Below are positions 5,009 to 7,756 of a stretch of DNA of 7,756 nt, piece after piece. Below the pieces are notes generated by a model. That model had not been told where the DNA came from. It did no database searches and saw nothing but the letters and a program-made list of their open reading frames with translations. The position numbers and the translations under genes are program-made. Source of the DNA: an uncultured Acidimicrobium sp. (GTDB taxonomy: Bacteria; Actinomycetota; Acidimicrobiia; Acidimicrobiales; Ilumatobacteraceae); the NCBI GenBank assembly GCA_903853285.1, contig CAINTF010000100.1, forward strand, positions 1 to 7,756. Direction: 5' to 3'. Every line of letters begins with the position of its first letter. The stretch's first letter is position 1.

Positions 5009-6009
5009 AGATTCGGATCGACGAGCACTCGTCCCTGCATTTTGCCCGCAAGAATATTTTCGAGTTGTCCCGGTAGCTCGGCAAGTCCGATGACTTGTGC
5101 CTTCTCTGTGTCGAGCCATGACGGACGCAGATCGGTTGCAATACGTGTCCACATGGCGCGGCGAAGTGCAATTGGTGTTTGAACGCTGTCAATGCCGAGC
5201 AGGTTTACACCGCGCAAAATAAATGGAAGCACAGTGGTGGCCAATCCGTTTCCACCGGTGAGACCGCTTGCTGCAACCGATGCTCCGTAATTAAGAGTGC
5301 GCAAGACGTAGGCGAGTGTTGCACCGCCAACGCAATCGACTGATCCTGCCCAACGCTCTCGCTCCAGAGGCTTTGGTGATTCGGCACTGGTTTCTTCGCG
5401 CAAAATGATGTCACTTGCTCCAATGGACTTCAGCCAATCGCTGGATGCTGCTTTGCCAGTAGATGCAACAACTTCGTATCCACGCGCCGCCAACATTCCG
5501 ACTGCAACAGATCCAACACCGCCAGTGGCGCCGGTGACCAGAACTGGACCAGAACCTGTAGAGAGACCAGCACGTTCAAGTGCATCAACCGAGAGTGCAG
5601 CAGTAAAGCCAGCAGTGCCGATCATCATTGCGGTGCGAGCTGTCATTCCTGCTGGCAAAGCAACTAACCATTGGGCTGGGATACGTGCAAGTGCGCTGTA
5701 TCCACCATTGTGTGCGACACCAATGTCGTAACCGTGAGCAATAACTTGAGTGCCGACCGCAAACTCAGGGCTTGATGATTCCAAAACTGTTCCTGCAAGG
5801 TCAACACCAGCAATCAATGGATCAATTCGCGCAACGCGGCCTTTTTCGCTTGTTGCCAGACCGTCTTTGTAGTTAATGCAGGAGTACTCCACAGCGATCA
5901 ACACATCGCCCTCACCAAGGTCACCAACTGGCACGTCGGTGATCTGTTGTATCCATACGTCATTGACCTTGCCGACGGTAAATGCGCGGGAAGTTGTTGA
6001 GTTGCTCAT
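5005..6009 (-). CDS. acuI: Acryloyl-CoA reductase, YhdH/YhfP-type MDR oxidoreductase
   Basis: 334 residues of the zinc-free medium-chain dehydrogenase/reductase superfamily, close to E. coli YhdH (AcuI) along its length as I recall it. AcuI reduces toxic acryloyl-CoA to propionyl-CoA with NADPH in the cytoplasm. Such acryloyl-CoA can come from DMSP, 3-hydroxypropionate or related catabolism. Hallmarks are SCINYKDGLA (43-52), AGVDLAGTV (67-75), the IGTAGFTAALSV stretch (130-141), the Rossmann loop TGATGGVGS (159-167), NYGASVAASGLTGG and FILRGVNLLGIDSV. The catalytic-zinc ligands of alcohol dehydrogenases are absent, as expected. The frame is open further upstream to 6204, but that extension does not resemble the family and crosses the divergent gene. 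The ATG at 6009 fits the known N-terminus and has AGAAAG (6018-6023) 8 bases upstream. No pathway partner is adjacent, so its substrate here could be another enoyl-CoA-like compound. Confidence 0.92.
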   Translation of the reverse strand: MSNSTTSRAFTVGKVNDVWIQQITDVPVGDLGEGDVLIAVEYSCINYKDGLATSEKGRVARIDPLIAGVDLAGTVLESSSPEFAVGTQVIAHGYDIGVAHNGGYSALARIPAQWLVALPAGMTARTAMMIGTAGFTAALSVDALERAGLSTGSGPVLVTGATGGVGSVAVGMLAARGYEVVASTGKAASSDWLKSIGASDIILREETSAESPKPLERERWAGSVDCVGGATLAYVLRTLNYGASVAASGLTGGNGLATTVLPFILRGVNLLGIDSVQTPIALRRAMWTRIATDLRPSWLDTEKAQVIGLAELPGQLENILAGKMQGRVLVDPNL

Positions 6010-6109
6010 GTGGGGTGCTTTCTGGCGTAGGGGTAGCTCTGTGGGAACAGTGTAAACGGGGAAATTGTGGGGTTCTAACCCTGTAGCACCCATTGAGCAA
6101 ACTTCACTT

Positions 6110-6128
6110 TGTACGTAGTTGGCGTACA
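6110..6128. promoter_or_regulatory. Palindrome in the acuI / small Cys-rich gene divergent region
   Basis: TGTACG (6110-6115) and CGTACA (6123-6128) form a perfect inverted repeat with a 7-base spacer. It sits in the 145-base region between the divergent starts at 6009 and 6155, where a shared operator would lie. I could not identify convincing -35/-10 pairs on either strand. The repeat is short enough to occur by chance. Confidence 0.3.
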
Positions 6129-6154
6129 CATGCAGGTGACACAAGGAGCACACA

Positions 6155-6370
6155 ATGAGTGATACAAACCAATCCCAACAACCACTGATTATCAGTTGCG
6201 ACACCTGCGTTATGCAAAAGACGTCGGCATGCGACGACTGCTTAATGTCTTTTTTATGCGGCGATCCGCATGAAACAGCGGTGGTCTTTGATCTTGCCGA
6301 ACAGCGGGCAGTTCGCTTGCTCGCAAATGCCGGAATGGTGCCTACGCTTCGGCATCGTGCGGTTGTCTAA
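6155..6370 (+). CDS. Small Cys-rich protein of unknown function upstream of queG
   Basis: 71 residues with five cysteines in a tight cluster: C15-x2-C18-x7-C26-x2-C29-x5-C35 (SCDTCVMQKTSACDDC). This pattern suggests a small zinc or Fe-S site. The rest is a short acidic then hydrophobic segment (AVVFDLAEQRAVRLLANAGMVP) that probably forms a helix. There is no signal peptide or membrane segment. I believe similar small proteins with a C-x2-C...C-x2-C-(V/L)-x-F-L pattern occur in Acidimicrobiia, but I do not know a function or family name. The start is firm: AAGGAG at 6143-6148 lies 6 bases before the ATG. The stop lies within the first codons of queG, so translation of the two is probably coupled. 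A role linked to queG, such as cluster or cobalamin handling, would be a guess. Confidence 0.78.
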   Translation: MSDTNQSQQPLIISCDTCVMQKTSACDDCLMSFLCGDPHETAVVFDLAEQRAVRLLANAGMVPTLRHRAVV

Positions 6371-7499
6371 AAAATCATCAACAATTGACCTGGTCGATCA
6401 TGCAGCACGCGCGGCCTATACCGAGCGTGTGTTGTCAATCGGAACTTCTGGTGGTTTGGATCGCGTTGGTGTTGCTCCTGCGCAAGTAATGCAACGAGCC
6501 CATCAGGCTCTAGTCGAACGCAAGGCGGCTGGCTTGCACGACACGATGCAGTTCACATATCGCAATCCTGAACGATCAACCGATCCTCAGTCGGCGGTGG
6601 CTGATGCAAAGTCGATGATTGTTGGTGCGTATTCCTACGCATCACCTCTGCCAGATCCGAAAGCGCAGTTCAGCGCGCGAGTTGCGCGGTATGCCTGGAC
6701 CGAATATTACGAGGCACTCAAGGTGGGTCTGTTCGCAATGCGCGACCAACTGCGCAGTGATGGATTCAAAGCCGTGGTGTTTGCAGACGACAACTCGATG
6801 GTCGATCGTGAGGCCGCGTACTTGGCAGGCCTTGGATGGTTTGGCAAAAATGCCAACGTGCTTATTGAAGGAGCAGGAAGTTTCTTTGTATTGGGAAGTG
6901 TGATCACGACAGCACCGCTCATCCTCAATGAAAATCCAGTTGTCGATGGATGCGGTGCATGTAGACGATGTATCGATGCTTGTCCTACGGGAGCGATAAT
7001 AGAACCCGGCACAGTTGATGCTGCAAAATGTCTTGCATGGCTCATTCAGAAACCTGGCGTCTTCGATCGAAGATTTAGAGAAGCGTTAGGTGACCGAATC
7101 TACGGATGTGATGATTGCCAAGAAGTTTGTCCACCGACAACTCGATTGAGTTTGTCTAAAGAACTTCGAGATGATGCGCGGCCATGGATTGATGTACTTG
7201 AGTTGCTCGACATGGATGATGCAACGTTGCTTACTCATGTAGATCAGTGGTACATCGCAGAGCGCAACCCAGATTGGGTGAGGCGCAATGCGCTACTTGT
7301 GTTGGGCAACATCGGTGATCGCCGTGATGAAAATGTGGTGAACGCAATATCTCGATACCTCGAGCACCCTGACCCAATGTTGCGAGCCCACGCGGTGTGG
7401 TCGGCAGCGCGACTTAATTTGTCCGATCTGATTCCCACGCATGACACGGCGCCATTGGTGGTTGATGAATTGCGTAATCTGCCGTCTGCGCGTCAATAA
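6357..7499 (+). CDS. queG: Epoxyqueuosine reductase
   Basis: About 380 residues. QueG is a cobalamin- and [4Fe-4S]-dependent enzyme that reduces epoxyqueuosine to queuosine in the wobble position of tRNAs with GUN anticodons. Numbered from GTG 6357, the cofactor-binding half contains DDNSMVDRE, with D144 aligning by eye with the catalytic Asp of homologues, and AGLGWFGKN (157-165). The two-cluster ferredoxin module has C199-C202-C205-C209P (CGACRRCIDACPTGAI), C225, and C251-C254-C258P (YGCDDCQEVCP). The C-terminus has HEAT-like helices (NPDWVRRNALLVLGNIGD; HPDPMLRAHAVWSAARL). The start is uncertain. ATG 6270 would add 29 residues in a second frame of the small Cys-rich gene and does not look like QueG. 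GTG 6357 or TTG 6363 gives a short overlap of 14 or 8 bases and a normal length, so I chose GTG. Neither has a good Shine-Dalgarno, which suits translational coupling. Other queuosine genes are not in the window. Confidence 0.93.
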   Translation: MRLSKKSSTIDLVDHAARAAYTERVLSIGTSGGLDRVGVAPAQVMQRAHQALVERKAAGLHDTMQFTYRNPERSTDPQSAVADAKSMIVGAYSYASPLPDPKAQFSARVARYAWTEYYEALKVGLFAMRDQLRSDGFKAVVFADDNSMVDREAAYLAGLGWFGKNANVLIEGAGSFFVLGSVITTAPLILNENPVVDGCGACRRCIDACPTGAIIEPGTVDAAKCLAWLIQKPGVFDRRFREALGDRIYGCDDCQEVCPPTTRLSLSKELRDDARPWIDVLELLDMDDATLLTHVDQWYIAERNPDWVRRNALLVLGNIGDRRDENVVNAISRYLEHPDPMLRAHAVWSAARLNLSDLIPTHDTAPLVVDELRNLPSARQ

Positions 7500-7526
7500 G
7501 CGATCTAGATTGGTTGTTGCGTCGCC

Positions 7527-7756
7527 ATGAAACATTTACTTGTCACCAACGATTTCCCTCCGAAGGTTGGTGGAATCCAAAACTTGTTGTGGGAGTGGTG
7601 GAGGCGATTGCCGCCAGATTCGTTCGCTGTGTTGACATCGCCGCACGAAGGCGCCGAGAGTTTTGCTGCCGCTCAAGCGTATGAAATCAGAAGAGTTCGT
7701 GCGCCATGGCTGTTACCGCACCCACTGATGGTGAGGCGCATTAACCAGATGGCCAG
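7527..7756 (+). CDS. GT4 glycosyltransferase, PimB-like, N-terminal part (3' end outside window)
   Basis: The frame from ATG 7527 is open to the window edge (76 codons). It begins MKHLLVTNDFPPKVGGIQ, the typical N-terminus of GT-B fold, family 4 glycosyltransferases, where the glycine-rich loop lies in the acceptor/donor cleft. NLLWEWWRRLPP and AVLTSPHEGAESFAAAQ follow as in actinobacterial phosphatidylinositol mannosyltransferase (PimB-type) proteins. The likely role is transfer of mannose or a related sugar to a lipid at the inner face of the membrane, but specificity cannot be read from this much sequence. It begins 27 bases after queG, with no clear Shine-Dalgarno, on the same strand, so it may share the transcript without any functional link. 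Confidence 0.82.
   Translation, partial: MKHLLVTNDFPPKVGGIQNLLWEWWRRLPPDSFAVLTSPHEGAESFAAAQAYEIRRVRAPWLLPHPLMVRRINQMA

Noticed and set aside
6069..6082. GGGTT-CT-AACCC inverted repeat before acuI
   Set aside because: The stem is only 5 bp with a 2-base loop, too tight and too short to claim as a terminator or operator.
6010..6204. Upstream extension of acuI to a start at 6204
   Set aside because: The added residues do not resemble any MDR N-terminus and would overlap the divergent Cys-rich gene and its ribosome site.

Overview
The window looks like chromosomal DNA of an actinobacterium. It has a WhiB protein, a Fur/rubrerythrin pair, and a PimB-like glycosyltransferase start. GC content is moderate by eye (about half), and several proteins have an Acidimicrobiia flavour (homoserine kinase variant, small Cys-rich protein before queG). 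A freshwater or marine acidimicrobial lineage is my best guess. This is inference from gene content, not a phylogenetic result. Coding density is very high. I see no tRNA, rRNA, CRISPR array, insertion sequence or phage gene.

Left part (1-2706): an apparent oxidative-stress cassette on the + strand. It holds the C-terminal end of a Fur/PerR-type metalloregulator, a single-domain rubrerythrin, a strong inverted repeat (probable terminator or attenuator), a two-[4Fe-4S]/CCG-domain protein related to GlpC and heterodisulfide reductase, and a DUF3501 protein. The Fe-S protein gene is broken by a frame change at a short CA repeat near 1785-1794. The two reading frames join cleanly into one family-length protein of about 436 residues if one CA unit is removed. 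My reading is that the regulator controls a peroxide-reducing rubrerythrin that lacks its own rubredoxin domain, and that the Fe-S protein and DUF3501 serve it.

Middle part (2707-5008): a 142-base intergenic stretch unusually rich in inverted repeats (a possible pseudoknot or mutually exclusive stems, then a hairpin touching the Shine-Dalgarno) leads into whiB, trpD (anthranilate phosphoribosyltransferase) and thrB (homoserine kinase). These are spaced by 12 and 6 bases, so probably one transcript. An Fe-S-cluster regulator leads two amino-acid biosynthesis genes.

Right part (5005-7756): acuI (acryloyl-CoA reductase, - strand) converges on thrB with a 4-base overlap. It diverges from a three-gene + strand run: a 71-residue Cys-rich protein of unknown function, queG (epoxyqueuosine reductase, probably starting at a non-ATG codon inside the end of the small gene), and the start of a GT4 glycosyltransferase cut off by the window edge.
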